DNA of 52,751 nt from positions 1 to 52,751 of the forward strand of contig JAIPCJ010000008.1 of NCBI GenBank assembly GCA_021738245.1, read 5' to 3'. The stretch comes from Methylotenera sp. Lineage in GTDB: Bacteria; Pseudomonadota; Gammaproteobacteria; Burkholderiales; Burkholderiaceae_C. Shown here one piece after another: positions 42,371-50,784 of the stretch (position 1 is the stretch's first letter; the number at the start of each line of letters is the position of its first letter). The notes below the pieces were generated by a model that had not been told where the DNA came from, searched no databases, and was given only the letters and a program-made list of their open reading frames with translations. The position numbers and the translations under genes were made by a program.

Positions 42371-43501
42371 ATGAAATTGGTCCCGATCCAGCAGGTGGGC
42401 GGTCATATCAAGGCGGGGGCGGCGCTGCCGTTCGGCGTGCGCGATGCCGAGGGCAAGCTGCTGCTGGCCCGGGGGCAGTTGGTGCCCAGCGAGCAGATGC
42501 GCGAGGCCCTGCTCAACCGCGGTGTCTTCGTCGACCTCGATGAACTGCGCGACGCTTCCGGCCGCGGCAGCGACGGCGGGACGGGGACCGAAGACTTCTT
42601 TGCCCGCTGGGAAGCTTTGCAGACGCGCCTGTCGGTACTGCTGCGCTCGCCTCAGGAGCCGCTGTTCCTGCCGCGCGTCAAGGAGTGCGCGGCGCAATTG
42701 ATCGGGTGGGCCGAGCGCTTTGCGGATCAACTCCTGTTCGTCGTCATCCAGCACGACCACAACCGGCATGAGGTCTACGGCCTGGCCCACCTGCTGCACG
42801 CGGGGGCGATCAGCGCTTTGCTGTCACGCCGCTTGAGCTGGCCGGCGGAGCGTCAGAAGAGCCTGGTCGGCGCGGCGCTCACGATGAACCTGTCGATCAT
42901 CGACCTGCAGGGCCGCCTGGCCTCGCGCGGCGGCAAGCTGCTGCCGCCGCAGCGCGCGGCGATCAACCGCCACCCGGACGAAGCCGTGGCCTGGCTGCGC
43001 AATGCGGGCCTGGACGACGCTGAATGGCTGGCCGCCGTGGCCCAGCATCACGAGCAGCCGGGGGGCGGCGGCTATCCGCAGAATCTGCCCGACCCCTGCG
43101 AGGCGGCGCAGCTGCTGCGGCTGGTCGACATCTTCCTGGCCAAGCTCGCCAGCCGCGGCGGCCGCCCGGGCATGGCGGCGCCGCAGGCGGCCAAGTCGCT
43201 CTACACAGGCAGTCAGGGTCATTCCTTCGCGGCCTTGATGGTGAAGGAGTTCGGGCTCTATCCTCCCGGGACGCTGGTCAAGCTGGCCAGCGGCGAGGTG
43301 GCGGTGGCCGTGCGCCGGGGTACATCCGGCAACACGCCCATCGTCAGCGCGCTGATGAATCGTCATGGGGATGCCTTAGGCTCGCCGATCAGGCGCGACA
43401 CCGCGGTGGCGGAACATGCCGTCACCGGCCTGGTGCCCGCGCAAGTGCTGCGCGTGAAGCTGAGCCCGCACCAGCTCTACGACCGGCGCTACGAAGCCTG
43501 A
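42371..43501 (+). CDS. Degenerate HD-GYP-like domain protein
   Basis: This 376-residue cytoplasmic protein resembles HD-GYP proteins: a short N-terminal domain (VGGHIKAGAALPFGVRDAEGKLLLARGQ), then a helical domain that keeps the second metal block (INRHPDEAVAWLRNAG and AAVAQHHEQPGGGGYPQNL, the HHE and GYP-like motifs) and a C-terminal extension (GLYPPGTLVKLASGEVAVAVRRG). The canonical HD pair is missing: the equivalent stretch reads ALTMNLSIIDLQGRL. HD-GYP enzymes hydrolyse cyclic di-GMP; without the HD this protein is more likely a receptor or scaffold than an active enzyme. It is monocistronic, 116 bp before ahpC. Confidence 0.75.
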   Translation: MKLVPIQQVGGHIKAGAALPFGVRDAEGKLLLARGQLVPSEQMREALLNRGVFVDLDELRDASGRGSDGGTGTEDFFARWEALQTRLSVLLRSPQEPLFLPRVKECAAQLIGWAERFADQLLFVVIQHDHNRHEVYGLAHLLHAGAISALLSRRLSWPAERQKSLVGAALTMNLSIIDLQGRLASRGGKLLPPQRAAINRHPDEAVAWLRNAGLDDAEWLAAVAQHHEQPGGGGYPQNLPDPCEAAQLLRLVDIFLAKLASRGGRPGMAAPQAAKSLYTGSQGHSFAALMVKEFGLYPPGTLVKLASGEVAVAVRRGTSGNTPIVSALMNRHGDALGSPIRRDTAVAEHAVTGLVPAQVLRVKLSPHQLYDRRYEA

Positions 43502-43543
43502 ATCGGGCCAATAGGCCTGCTCAATGGCCGCGATTTGATTAAA

Positions 43544-43559
43544 GTTTTCAACTGAAAAC
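43544..43559. promoter_or_regulatory. Perfect palindrome upstream of ahpC
   Basis: GTTTTCA-AC-TGAAAAC has 7-bp perfect arms and lies about 60 bp before the ahpC start, 10 bp upstream of a possible -10 (TATAGT, 43570-43575). It fits an operator near the promoter. The regulator is not identified. Confidence 0.4.
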
Positions 43560-43567
43560 GTCATTTC

Positions 43568-43585
43568 GATATAGTTCTACCTATC
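43568..43585. promoter_or_regulatory. OxyR-like half site upstream of ahpC
   Basis: GATA-tagttctacc-TATC contains ATAG-N6-CTAT, one base short of the OxyR spacing ATAG-N7-CTAT. It overlaps the -10-like TATAGT. OxyR commonly controls ahpC, but no oxyR gene is here and the match is inexact. Confidence 0.3.
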
Positions 43586-43616
43586 CCATCAACCAGCCCC
43601 CCAACGGAGCGTTCGA

Positions 43617-44180
43617 ATGTCCCTGATCAACACCCAAGTCCAGCCGTTCAAGACCCAGGCTTTCCACAACGGCAAGTTCATCGACGTGTCCGACGAGTCC
43701 CTGAAGGGCAAGTGGTCCGTGCTGATCTTCATGCCGGCCGCCTTCACCTTCAACTGCCCGACCGAAGTCGAAGACGCTGCCGACAACTACGCCGAGTTCC
43801 AGAAGCTGGGCGCCGAGGTCTACATCGTCACGACCGACACGCACTTCTCGCACAAGGTGTGGCACGAGACCTCGCCGGCCGTCGGCAAGGCCAAGTTCCC
43901 GCTGGTCGGCGACCCGACCCACACGCTGACCAACGCCTTCGGCGTGCACATCCCTGAAGAGGGCCTGGCCCTGCGCGGCACCTTCGTGATCAACCCCGAA
44001 GGCGTCATCAAGACGGCCGAGGTGCACTCCAACGAAATCGCCCGCGACGTGTCGGAAACCCTGCGCAAGCTCAAGGCGGCCCAGTACACCGCCGCCAACC
44101 CCGGCCAGGTCTGCCCGGCCAAGTGGAAGGAAGGCGCCAAGACCATCGCCCCGAGCCTGGACCTCGTCGGCAAGATCTAA
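43617..44180 (+). CDS. ahpC: Alkyl hydroperoxide reductase C (2-Cys peroxiredoxin)
   Basis: This 187-residue typical 2-Cys peroxiredoxin reduces H2O2, organic peroxides and peroxynitrite. The peroxidatic Cys47 lies in FTFNCPTE and the resolving Cys166 in GQVCPAKW, with the conserved GxYI-type C-terminus. GGAG precedes the ATG by about nine bases. The following gene is its reductase, ahpF, 143 bp away with two hairpins between. The codons are strongly biased to frequent ones, as expected for an abundant protein. Confidence 0.95.
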   Translation: MSLINTQVQPFKTQAFHNGKFIDVSDESLKGKWSVLIFMPAAFTFNCPTEVEDAADNYAEFQKLGAEVYIVTTDTHFSHKVWHETSPAVGKAKFPLVGDPTHTLTNAFGVHIPEEGLALRGTFVINPEGVIKTAEVHSNEIARDVSETLRKLKAAQYTAANPGQVCPAKWKEGAKTIAPSLDLVGKI

Positions 44181-44191
44181 ATGCGTTTTGC

Positions 44192-44213
44192 AAGGAGCCC
44201 GGGAGGGCTCCTT
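44192..44213 (+). terminator. Hairpin after ahpC (attenuator or terminator)
   Basis: AAGGAGCCC and GGGCTCCTT form a 9-bp stem with a GGGA loop, 11 bp past the ahpC stop. The tail is CCCTCC, not a T-run. It could reduce read-through to ahpF or stabilise the ahpC message. Confidence 0.55.
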
Positions 44214-44236
44214 CCCTCCGCAGAGCCTCACAGGTT

Positions 44237-44285
44237 CTGCTGAAAGGGCCTCCAACCCACATCGGTGCGGGGACCCTTTCAGCAG
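44237..44285 (+). promoter_or_regulatory. Long hairpin in the ahpC-ahpF leader
   Basis: CTGCTGAAAGGG and CCCTTTCAGCAG form a perfect 12-bp stem, with a second short stem inside. It ends 38 bp before the ahpF ATG. The position suits an mRNA structure that controls ahpF translation or marks a processed 5' end. Confidence 0.6.
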
Positions 44286-44323
44286 TGGCCCGCCTCGCCA
44301 CGCCTCACTGAAAGGAAGTCACC

Positions 44324-45877
44324 ATGTTGGACGCCGCACTCAAGACTCAACTCCAGGGCTACCTGGACCACGTCAAGCTCCCCTTCGAGATCATTGCCTC
44401 GCTGGACAAGTCCGCCAGCAGCGACGAGATGCGCGAGCTGCTCGACGAGATCGCCAGCATGAGCGACAAGATCACGCTGCGCACCGATGGCGTCGACACC
44501 CGCACCCCCTCCTTCCTGCTGCGTCGCACCGGCACCGAGCAATCGCTGCGCTTCGCGGCCATCCCGCTCGGCCACGAGTTCACGTCGCTCGTGCTCGCGC
44601 TGTTGTGGACGGGTGGCCACCCGCCCAAGGTCGAGCAGGCGCAGATCGACGCCGTGAAGGCCCTGGACATGGATCTTGACTTCGAGATCTACATGAGCCT
44701 GACCTGCCACAACTGCCCGGACGTGGTCCAGGCGCTGTCGCTGATGTCCATCGTCAACCCGCGCATCCGCACCACTGTCATCGACGGCGGCCTGTTCCAG
44801 CAGGAGGTCGAGGCGCGCGACATCATGGCCGTGCCGGCCGTGTGGCTCAACGGCCAGCCGTTCGCCTCAGGCCGCATGAGCCTGGAAGAGATCGTCGCCA
44901 AGCTGGACACCGGTGCTGCGACGCGTGATGCCAAGAAGCTGGACGCCGAGGCCCCCTACGACATGCTCATCGTCGGGGGTGGCCCGGCCGGTGCCGCAGC
45001 CGCCGTGTACGCGGCCCGCAAGGGCATCCGCACCGGGGTGGCAGCCGAGCGCTTCGGTGGCCAGGTGAACGACACCCTGGGCATCGAGAACTACATCTCG
45101 GTCTCGATGACCGACGGCCCGAAGTTCGCTGCCGCGCTGGAAGGCCATGTGAAGGACTACAAGGTCGACATCCACAACCTCCAGCGTGCCGAGAAGCTCA
45201 TCCCGGCCACCGAGCCGGGCGGCCTGATCCAGGTGCAGCTCGCCAACGGCGCCACGCTCAAGGGCAAGACCGTCATCCTTTCCACGGGCGCGCGCTGGCG
45301 CAACGTGGGCGTGCCCGGCGAAGCCGAGTACAAGAACAAGGGCGTGGCCTACTGCCCGCACTGTGATGGCCCGCTGTTCAAGGGCAAGCCGGTGGCCGTG
45401 ATCGGCGGCGGCAACTCGGGCGTCGAGGCTGCCATCGACCTGGCCGGCATCGTCAAGCACGTGACCTTGCTGGAGTTCGGCGCCGAGCTGCGTGCGGACG
45501 CGGTGCTGGTGAAGAAGCTGGAGAGCCTGCCCAACGTCACCATCCTCAAGAACGCCCAGACGACGGAGTTCACCGGCAGTGGCGGCAAGCTCGATGGCCT
45601 GAACTACACGGATCGCGTGTCGGGCGAGGCGCGCCGCGTGGAGGTGGACGGCTGCTTCGTGCAGATCGGTCTCGTGCCCAACACCGAGTGGCTGCGCGGC
45701 ACGGTGGAGCTGTCCAAGCACGGCGAGATCATCGTGGACGCCAAGGGCGCGACGTCGGTGCCGGGTGTGTTCGCGGCGGGCGACGTGACGACCGTGCCCT
45801 TCAAGCAGATCATCATCGCGGCCGGCGACGGCGCGAAGGCCGCGCTCGGTGCGTTCGACCACCTGATGCGCAGCTGA
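44324..45877 (+). CDS. ahpF: Alkyl hydroperoxide reductase subunit F
   Basis: This 517-residue flavoprotein passes electrons from NADH through FAD and two disulfide centres to AhpC. The N-terminal domain has SLTCHNCPD (Cys128/Cys131). The thioredoxin-reductase-like part has the FAD motif [14 protein letters not shown], the redox pair AYCPHCDGP (Cys344/Cys347), the NAD motif [14 protein letters not shown] and [20 protein letters not shown] precedes the ATG by about six bases. It is expressed with ahpC, probably at a lower level because of the intergenic hairpins. Confidence 0.95.
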   Translation: MLDAALKTQLQGYLDHVKLPFEIIASLDKSASSDEMRELLDEIASMSDKITLRTDGVDTRTPSFLLRRTGTEQSLRFAAIPLGHEFTSLVLALLWTGGHPPKVEQAQIDAVKALDMDLDFEIYMSLTCHNCPDVVQALSLMSIVNPRIRTTVIDGGLFQQEVEARDIMAVPAVWLNGQPFASGRMSLEEIVAKLDTGAATRDAKKLDAEAPYDMLIVGGGPAGAAAAVYAARKGIRTGVAAERFGGQVNDTLGIENYISVSMTDGPKFAAALEGHVKDYKVDIHNLQRAEKLIPATEPGGLIQVQLANGATLKGKTVILSTGARWRNVGVPGEAEYKNKGVAYCPHCDGPLFKGKPVAVIGGGNSGVEAAIDLAGIVKHVTLLEFGAELRADAVLVKKLESLPNVTILKNAQTTEFTGSGGKLDGLNYTDRVSGEARRVEVDGCFVQIGLVPNTEWLRGTVELSKHGEIIVDAKGATSVPGVFAAGDVTTVPFKQIIIAAGDGAKAALGAFDHLMRS

Positions 45878-45882
45878 GGACG

Positions 45883-45898
45883 GCGCCCGGCCGGGCGC
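45883..45898. terminator. 16-bp palindrome between convergent genes
   Basis: GCGCCCGGCCGGGCGC is exactly symmetric and sits in the 24-bp gap between ahpF and the His-rich gene. It may end transcription from either side, but the short loop-free structure and lack of a T-run make it uncertain. Confidence 0.4.
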
Positions 45899-45901
45899 GG
45901 C

Positions 45902-46357
45902 TCAACGCAGGGTGTAGCCGCGGCCGTCCATGCAGGCGTCCACCGCGCGGTTGAAGACGCTGCTGTCGGCCATGGCGGCCGGTTGGCTGGTGGCCCAGCG
46001 GTTGCACTCGCGTTGGTCGAACTCGGTCTGCGCCGGGCTCTGGCCATGGCGCGGGTAGATGACCGGCACCGGGCGGCTGGGCGCGGCATAGACCGGCGCG
46101 GGTGCCACCACGACGGGCGGGGGCAGCGGTGCCGGCGGCGGCACGTAGACCACCTCGGCCGGCCGCTCCGCCTGGTGCGCCAGGGCGATCAGGGGCAAGG
46201 CCACGGCCAGGCCAACCACGAGACCACCCAACCCCGGTCCACGGTGGTGATGATGGTGGTGATGCGGCGGCGGCCCGTAGTAGCGCGGTCCGGCGCTGGC
46301 CAGCCCCGTGGCCGTGATGAGGGCCGAAACGATCAGGGTGCGAGCGAAAGTCTTCAT
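45902..46357 (-). CDS. Exported His- and Pro-rich small protein
   Basis: The product is 151 residues from the ATG at 46357 (GGAG upstream). A signal peptide (MKTFARTLIVSALITATGLASA) precedes GPRYYGPPPHHHHHHHRGPG, with a run of seven His, then a hydrophobic Gly-rich segment (GLGGLVVGLAVALPLIALA), a Pro/Val-rich linker, and a conserved C-terminus QTEFDQRECNRWATSQP...VDACMDGRGYTLR with two Cys. The layout matches exported proteins with a single glycine-zipper-like helix. The His run could bind metal. The function is unknown. It is followed downstream on the opposite strand by ahpF. Confidence 0.7.
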   Translation of the reverse strand: MKTFARTLIVSALITATGLASAGPRYYGPPPHHHHHHHRGPGLGGLVVGLAVALPLIALAHQAERPAEVVYVPPPAPLPPPVVVAPAPVYAAPSRPVPVIYPRHGQSPAQTEFDQRECNRWATSQPAAMADSSVFNRAVDACMDGRGYTLR

Positions 46358-46442
46358 GGCGGATCTCCGTCGATGGGCTGGGCTTGAACGTGTCAACCGG
46401 CCAGCCCGCTGACCCACGGCGCACCGATCTTGGCACATCGCG

Positions 46443-47318
46443 TCACAGCGGCTTCACCGCCAGTGCGCGGCGCGTCTGCCACAGGCCCTCGGCGCTGTAG
46501 ACGGCCAGCGCGCTCCAGATGAAGCCAAAGGCCACCAGCCGGCCGGCGTCCATCGGCTCCTTGAACAGGAACACGCCGAGCAGGAACTGCAGCGAGGGCG
46601 ACACGTATTGCACCAGGCCGAGCGTGGCCAACGGGATGCGCCGCGCGCCGGCCGCGAACAGCAGCAGGCTGCCGGCCGTCACCGGCCCGGTGCCGATGAG
46701 CCAGGCCCAGTCCACCGCCGTCTGCCCGGCCATGCTGCCGTCGTGGCTCCACCAGATCAGGCCTGCGGCAGCCAGGGGCGCCAGGATGAGCGTCTCCAGC
46801 GTCAGCCCCTCGATGGCACCGAGCGCGGCCGTCTTGCGCATCAGGCCGTAGAAGCCGAAGCTGATCGCCAGCACCAATGCCACCCAGGGCAGGCGCCCGG
46901 CTGTCACGGTGAGCCACAGCACGCCGAAGGCTGCCAGGCCCACCGCGAACCATTGCACCGGCCGGGGGCGTTCGTGCAGCACGGCAAAGCCCAGCGCCAC
47001 GTTGACCAGGGGGTTGATGAAGTAGCCCAGGCTCGCATCCAGCACATGCCCGTGGCCCACGGCCCAGACGTAGGTGAGCCAGTTGATCGCAATCAGCAGG
47101 GCCGACAGTGCGAACCGCCGCCAGGTCGCTGCGCTCACGGTGCGCAGCCAGGCGAGATTGCGCGTGACGATCAGCACCACGGCCACGAAGGCCAGCGACC
47201 ACAAGGTGCGGTGGGCCACGATCTGCAGCGCCGGGATGGTGGCGATCTGGCGGAAATAGAGCGGGAACAGGCCCCAGCTGAGGTAGGCGCCGAGCGCGAA
47301 GAGGATGCCGGAATTCAT
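46443..47318 (-). CDS. rarD: RarD-like EamA transporter
   Basis: The product is 291 residues from ATG 47318 (MNSGILFALGAYLSWGLFPLYF); an ATG three codons upstream is possible. Ten helices in two EamA repeats are visible. Typical RarD motifs are AYLSWGLFPLYFRQI, LQIVAHRTLWSL, NWLTYVWAVGHGHVLDASLGYFINPLVNVALGFAVLHERPRP and YVSPSLQFLLGVFLFKEPM. RarD proteins are DMT-type exporters, linked to chloramphenicol resistance in some strains, with unclear substrates. It is divergent from the ThiS-like gene. Confidence 0.9.
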   Translation of the reverse strand: MNSGILFALGAYLSWGLFPLYFRQIATIPALQIVAHRTLWSLAFVAVVLIVTRNLAWLRTVSAATWRRFALSALLIAINWLTYVWAVGHGHVLDASLGYFINPLVNVALGFAVLHERPRPVQWFAVGLAAFGVLWLTVTAGRLPWVALVLAISFGFYGLMRKTAALGAIEGLTLETLILAPLAAAGLIWWSHDGSMAGQTAVDWAWLIGTGPVTAGSLLLFAAGARRIPLATLGLVQYVSPSLQFLLGVFLFKEPMDAGRLVAFGFIWSALAVYSAEGLWQTRRALAVKPL

Positions 47319-47404
47319 CGTCCGCATTGTCGTTGCGGGTTTCCCCGAGGCGATTCGTGGGGGCTCCGGCGTCGAATGGGGCCCGCGTCGATCGTCGAGT
47401 GGGC

Positions 47405-47674
47405 ATGGCCGTCATCGAATTCACTCCGCAGCTGCGCCGTTTTGTCGACACCCCGGTCGTCGAGACGCCGGCCCGTGTGCTTCGCGATGGCCTGGAGGCC
47501 GCGTTTGCCATCAACCCCCGGCTGCGCGGCTACATCCTGGACGACCAAGGCCATCTGCGCGCCAACGTGGTCGTCTTCATCGACGGCCGGCGCGTGCGCG
47601 ACTTGCGCGGGCTGACCGACCCACTCGGCTCGCAAAGCCGGGTTCACGTCCTGCAAGCCCTTTCCGGAGGCTGA
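47405..47674 (+). CDS. ThiS/MoaD-like ubiquitin-fold sulfur carrier
   Basis: This 89-residue protein starts at ATG 47405, with GAG upstream; the frame is open for 26 codons earlier without signals. It has the MoaD/ThiS beta-grasp pattern (VIEFTPQLRRFV, RDGLEAAFAINPRLRGYILDDQGHLRANVVVFIDGRRVRDLRGL) and ends in the activating di-glycine ALSGG. Such tails are adenylated and thiocarboxylated to donate sulfur. No ThiF/MoeB activator or ThiG is near. The Asp-box protein starts 3 bp after its stop, forming an operon. Confidence 0.8.
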   Translation: MAVIEFTPQLRRFVDTPVVETPARVLRDGLEAAFAINPRLRGYILDDQGHLRANVVVFIDGRRVRDLRGLTDPLGSQSRVHVLQALSGG

Positions 47675-47677
47675 TCC

Positions 47678-48751
47678 ATGAACCAAGACCGTGCCTGGGC
47701 CGCGACCCGCAAAGGGCTGTTCGAACTGCGCCGCCGCGCCGGGCAGTGGCAGATCGAGCGGCTGAGCTTCACCGCCGACCCCGTCAGCATGCTGCTGCCG
47801 CCGGATGCGTCCGGCCACATGCTGGCTGGCCTCAACCTCGGCCATTTCGGGGCCAAGCTGCATGCGAGCGACGACGCCGGCCAGACCTGGCGCGAAGTGG
47901 CGGCGCCGAGCTTCCCGCCTCAGCCTGAAGGGGCGGAAGGCCCGCCCTGGAAGCTCGATCACGTGTTCGCGCTGGAGCGCTCGGGCGACACGATCTGGTG
48001 CGGCACCGTGCCGGGCGGCCTGTTCGCCAGTCATGACCGCGGCGAGACCTGGCAGCTCGATGAGATCCTCTGGCGCGACCCGCGCCGCGAGCAGTGGATG
48101 GGCGGCGGCAACCCGGCCCCGGCCTTGCACTCCATCTGCCCGCACCCGCAGCGGCCCGAGGAGCTGCTGATCGGCGTGTCCTGCGGCGGCGCCTGGCGCA
48201 CGACGGACGCGGGCCGCAGCTGGGCGCTGCGCGCGCAGGGCATGCGGGCCGATTTCATGCCGCCCGAGCTGGCGGGCGACGAGAACTCGCAAGACCCGCA
48301 CCTGATCGCGCGCTGTCAGGCCCAGCCCGACGTGCTGTGGTGCCAGCACCATTGCGGCATCTTCCGCTCGACCGACAACGGCGCGAGCTGGGTCGAGGTG
48401 AAAGCCGAGCCGTCGAGCTTCGGCTTTGCCGTTGCGGCGCACCCGCACGACCCGCAGACCGCGTGGTTCGTGCCCGCCGTCAAGGACATGCAGCGCCTGC
48501 CGGTGGATGCAGCCCTGTGCGTGACCCGCACCCGCGACGGCGGCCAGACCTTCGAAGCCCTGCGCACCGGGCTGCCGCAGCAGCACTGCTATGACCTGGT
48601 GTTCCGGCACGGGCTGGCGGTGGACGACCGTGGCGAGCAGTTGATGATGGGGTCCACCACCGGCGGCCTGTGGGCCAGTGGTGATGCTGGCGACAGCTGG
48701 CAGACGGTGTCGACTCACCTGCCGCCGATCTACGCCGTCAAGTTCGGTTGA
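47678..48751 (+). CDS. Asp-box (BNR) beta-propeller protein
   Basis: This 357-residue protein has at least six Asp-box repeats of the S/TxDxGxT/SW type (SDDAGQTW, SHDRGETW, TTDAGRSW, STDNGASW, TRDGGQTF, SGDAGDSW), as in sialidases and sortilin-like propellers. No signal peptide is evident and the sialidase catalytic residues are not recognisable, so it is probably a cytoplasmic binding propeller rather than a glycosidase. It is translated right after the ThiS/MoaD-like gene; this pairing suggests the carrier acts on or with the propeller. The function is unknown. Confidence 0.75.
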   Translation: MNQDRAWAATRKGLFELRRRAGQWQIERLSFTADPVSMLLPPDASGHMLAGLNLGHFGAKLHASDDAGQTWREVAAPSFPPQPEGAEGPPWKLDHVFALERSGDTIWCGTVPGGLFASHDRGETWQLDEILWRDPRREQWMGGGNPAPALHSICPHPQRPEELLIGVSCGGAWRTTDAGRSWALRAQGMRADFMPPELAGDENSQDPHLIARCQAQPDVLWCQHHCGIFRSTDNGASWVEVKAEPSSFGFAVAAHPHDPQTAWFVPAVKDMQRLPVDAALCVTRTRDGGQTFEALRTGLPQQHCYDLVFRHGLAVDDRGEQLMMGSTTGGLWASGDAGDSWQTVSTHLPPIYAVKFG

Positions 48752-48817
48752 AGCCTGAGTGGGGCAGGGCGCGGCCGGTGTCAGACTCCGGCTTCCTGCG
48801 ATTTCGCTGCCTGTCCC

Positions 48818-50761
48818 ATGCTCCTGTTGCGCTCCCTCCCGGCCGCCGTGGTGGTGTCCTTCGCCCTGGTGGCGCCCGCGACAGCGGCGCCCGATGATGA
48901 CAAGCCGCCGGCCTACCAGCCGCGCGAGCACTACACCAAGTACGAATACCGCATCCCGATGCGGGACGGCAAGCGCCTCTTCACGGCGGTGTACGTGCCC
49001 AAGGACGCGAGCCGCCGCTACCCCTTCCTGATGGTGCGCACGCCCTACAGCTGCGGCCCGTATGGCGTGGACCGCGATGGCGTCAAGCCGCTGGCGCCCA
49101 ACGAGGAGTTCCTCAAGGCCGGCTACATCTTTGTCTGCCAGGATGTCCGGGGCCGCTTCCAGAGCGAAGGCAACTTCATCGAGATGACGCCGCACCGCCC
49201 GGCGAAGAAGACGCCAGCCGAGGTGGACGAGAGCAGCGACATGCACGACAGCGTGCAATGGCTGCTCGACCATGTGCCCGGCCACAACGGCCGCGTCGGG
49301 CTGTGGGGCATTTCCTACCCGGGCTTCTACACGGCAGCGTCCATCATCGATTCCCACCCCGCCATCAAGGCCGCGTCGCCCCAGGCGCCCATCGGCGATC
49401 TGTTCATGGGCGACGACAGCTACCACGGCGGCGCCTTCATGCTGGCGGCGAACTTTGGCTTCTACAGCTTCTTCAAGCCGCAGCAGACGCCGGTATTGCC
49501 CCCGCGGCAATGGCCCGAGTTCGACTACGGCACGAAAGACGGCTACGAGTTCTTCCTGCAGTTCACCAAACTCGATGCCATGGCTGCGCGGCTGGGCCAG
49601 GACGGCGGTCCCAACGAGTACTTCAATGTGCAGCTGACGCACGACCGCTACGACAGCTTCTGGCAGTCGCGTGCCATCCTGCCGCACCTGAAGAACATCC
49701 GCGCCGCGGTGCTGACGGTGGGCGGCTGGTTCGATGCCGAAGACCTGGCAGGGCCGCTCGGTGTGTTCCGTGCCATCGGCCGGCAGAGCCCCAGCACCGA
49801 CAACCGCCTGGTCATGGGGCCGTGGGTGCATGGCGGCTGGGTGGGCACGCCCGGGCGCAGCCTGGGCCGTGTGAAGTTCGACCAACCCACGAGCGAGCAG
49901 TTCCAGAAGGACGTGCTGCTGCCCTTCTTCGAGCAGCACCTGCGGGACGTCGCGCCCAAGGCGCCGATCGCCAAGGCCACGGTCTTCGAGACCGGCACCA
50001 ACGTCTGGCGCCGCTATGACGCCTGGCCGCCGCGCGAGGCCAAGCCCCGTTCGCTGTACTTTGTGGCCGGGGGGCGCCTCAGCTTCACGCCGCCGCAGGC
50101 CGGCGACAGCGGGTTCGACAGCTGGGTCAGCGACCCCGCCAAGCCCGTGCCCTTCATCGGCTACACCGCCCTGGGCATGCCGCAGGAATACATGGTCAGC
50201 GACCAGCGCTTTGCCGCCTCCCGGCCCGATGTGCTGACCTACCGCAGCGAGGTGCTCGACGAAGACCTGACCGTGGTCGGCCCCATCACCGCGCGGCTGT
50301 TCGGGTCCACCAGCGGCACCGATGCTGACTGGGTGGTCAAGCTGATCGACGTCTACCCCGCGGATGTCGAGGAAGCGCCCCCGGGCCCGCGCAAGCGCCG
50401 GCCGCGCACCGAAGACGTGGAGGCGCCCGAGGAACCGCTCGGCGGTTACCAGCAGCTCGTGCGTGCCGACCCGCTGCGCGGGCGCTTCCGCAAGAGCTTC
50501 GAGGCGCCTGAGGCCATGGTGCCTGGGCAGGTGGAGGAGCTGCGGGTCGCGCTGCAGGACGTGAACCACACCTTCCGGCGCGGGCACCGCCTCATGGTGC
50601 AGGTGCAGGCGAGCTGGTTCCCGCTGATCGACCGCAACCCGCAGACTTTCGTGCCCATCCGCAGCGCGCGGCCGGAAGACTTCCAGCCGGCCACGCAGCG
50701 GCTCTATCGCGCGCCGGGCCGGGCCTCGGCGCTGGAGTTGCAGGTGCTGGCGCCGCGCTGA
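48818..50761 (+). CDS. Secreted CocE/S15-type hydrolase
   Basis: This 647-residue exported protein starts at ATG 48818 with a signal peptide (MLLLRSLPAAVVVSFALVAPATAA). It is an alpha/beta hydrolase of the X-Pro dipeptidyl-peptidase/CocE family: PMRDGKRLFTAVYVP, LWGISYPGFYT (nucleophile Ser166), GGWFDAEDLAGPLG (acid) and GPWVHGGW (His). The C-terminal jelly-roll domain is present (TVVGPITARLFGSTSGTDADWVVKLIDVYP). Relatives include alpha-amino acid ester hydrolases and cocaine esterase. The substrate is unknown. Confidence 0.92.
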   Translation: MLLLRSLPAAVVVSFALVAPATAAPDDDKPPAYQPREHYTKYEYRIPMRDGKRLFTAVYVPKDASRRYPFLMVRTPYSCGPYGVDRDGVKPLAPNEEFLKAGYIFVCQDVRGRFQSEGNFIEMTPHRPAKKTPAEVDESSDMHDSVQWLLDHVPGHNGRVGLWGISYPGFYTAASIIDSHPAIKAASPQAPIGDLFMGDDSYHGGAFMLAANFGFYSFFKPQQTPVLPPRQWPEFDYGTKDGYEFFLQFTKLDAMAARLGQDGGPNEYFNVQLTHDRYDSFWQSRAILPHLKNIRAAVLTVGGWFDAEDLAGPLGVFRAIGRQSPSTDNRLVMGPWVHGGWVGTPGRSLGRVKFDQPTSEQFQKDVLLPFFEQHLRDVAPKAPIAKATVFETGTNVWRRYDAWPPREAKPRSLYFVAGGRLSFTPPQAGDSGFDSWVSDPAKPVPFIGYTALGMPQEYMVSDQRFAASRPDVLTYRSEVLDEDLTVVGPITARLFGSTSGTDADWVVKLIDVYPADVEEAPPGPRKRRPRTEDVEAPEEPLGGYQQLVRADPLRGRFRKSFEAPEAMVPGQVEELRVALQDVNHTFRRGHRLMVQVQASWFPLIDRNPQTFVPIRSARPEDFQPATQRLYRAPGRASALELQVLAPR

Positions 50762-50784
50762 CGGCGGCGCCCCCACTCACCGCA

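Noticed and set aside
46236-46265. GGT/GAT-rich microsatellite-like stretch
   Set aside because: It encodes the seven-His run of the exported protein and is explained by that coding sequence.
47315-50776. 1153-codon minus-strand frame
   Set aside because: It covers the ThiS-like, Asp-box and CocE genes in antisense. The plus-strand products have signal peptides and catalytic motifs.
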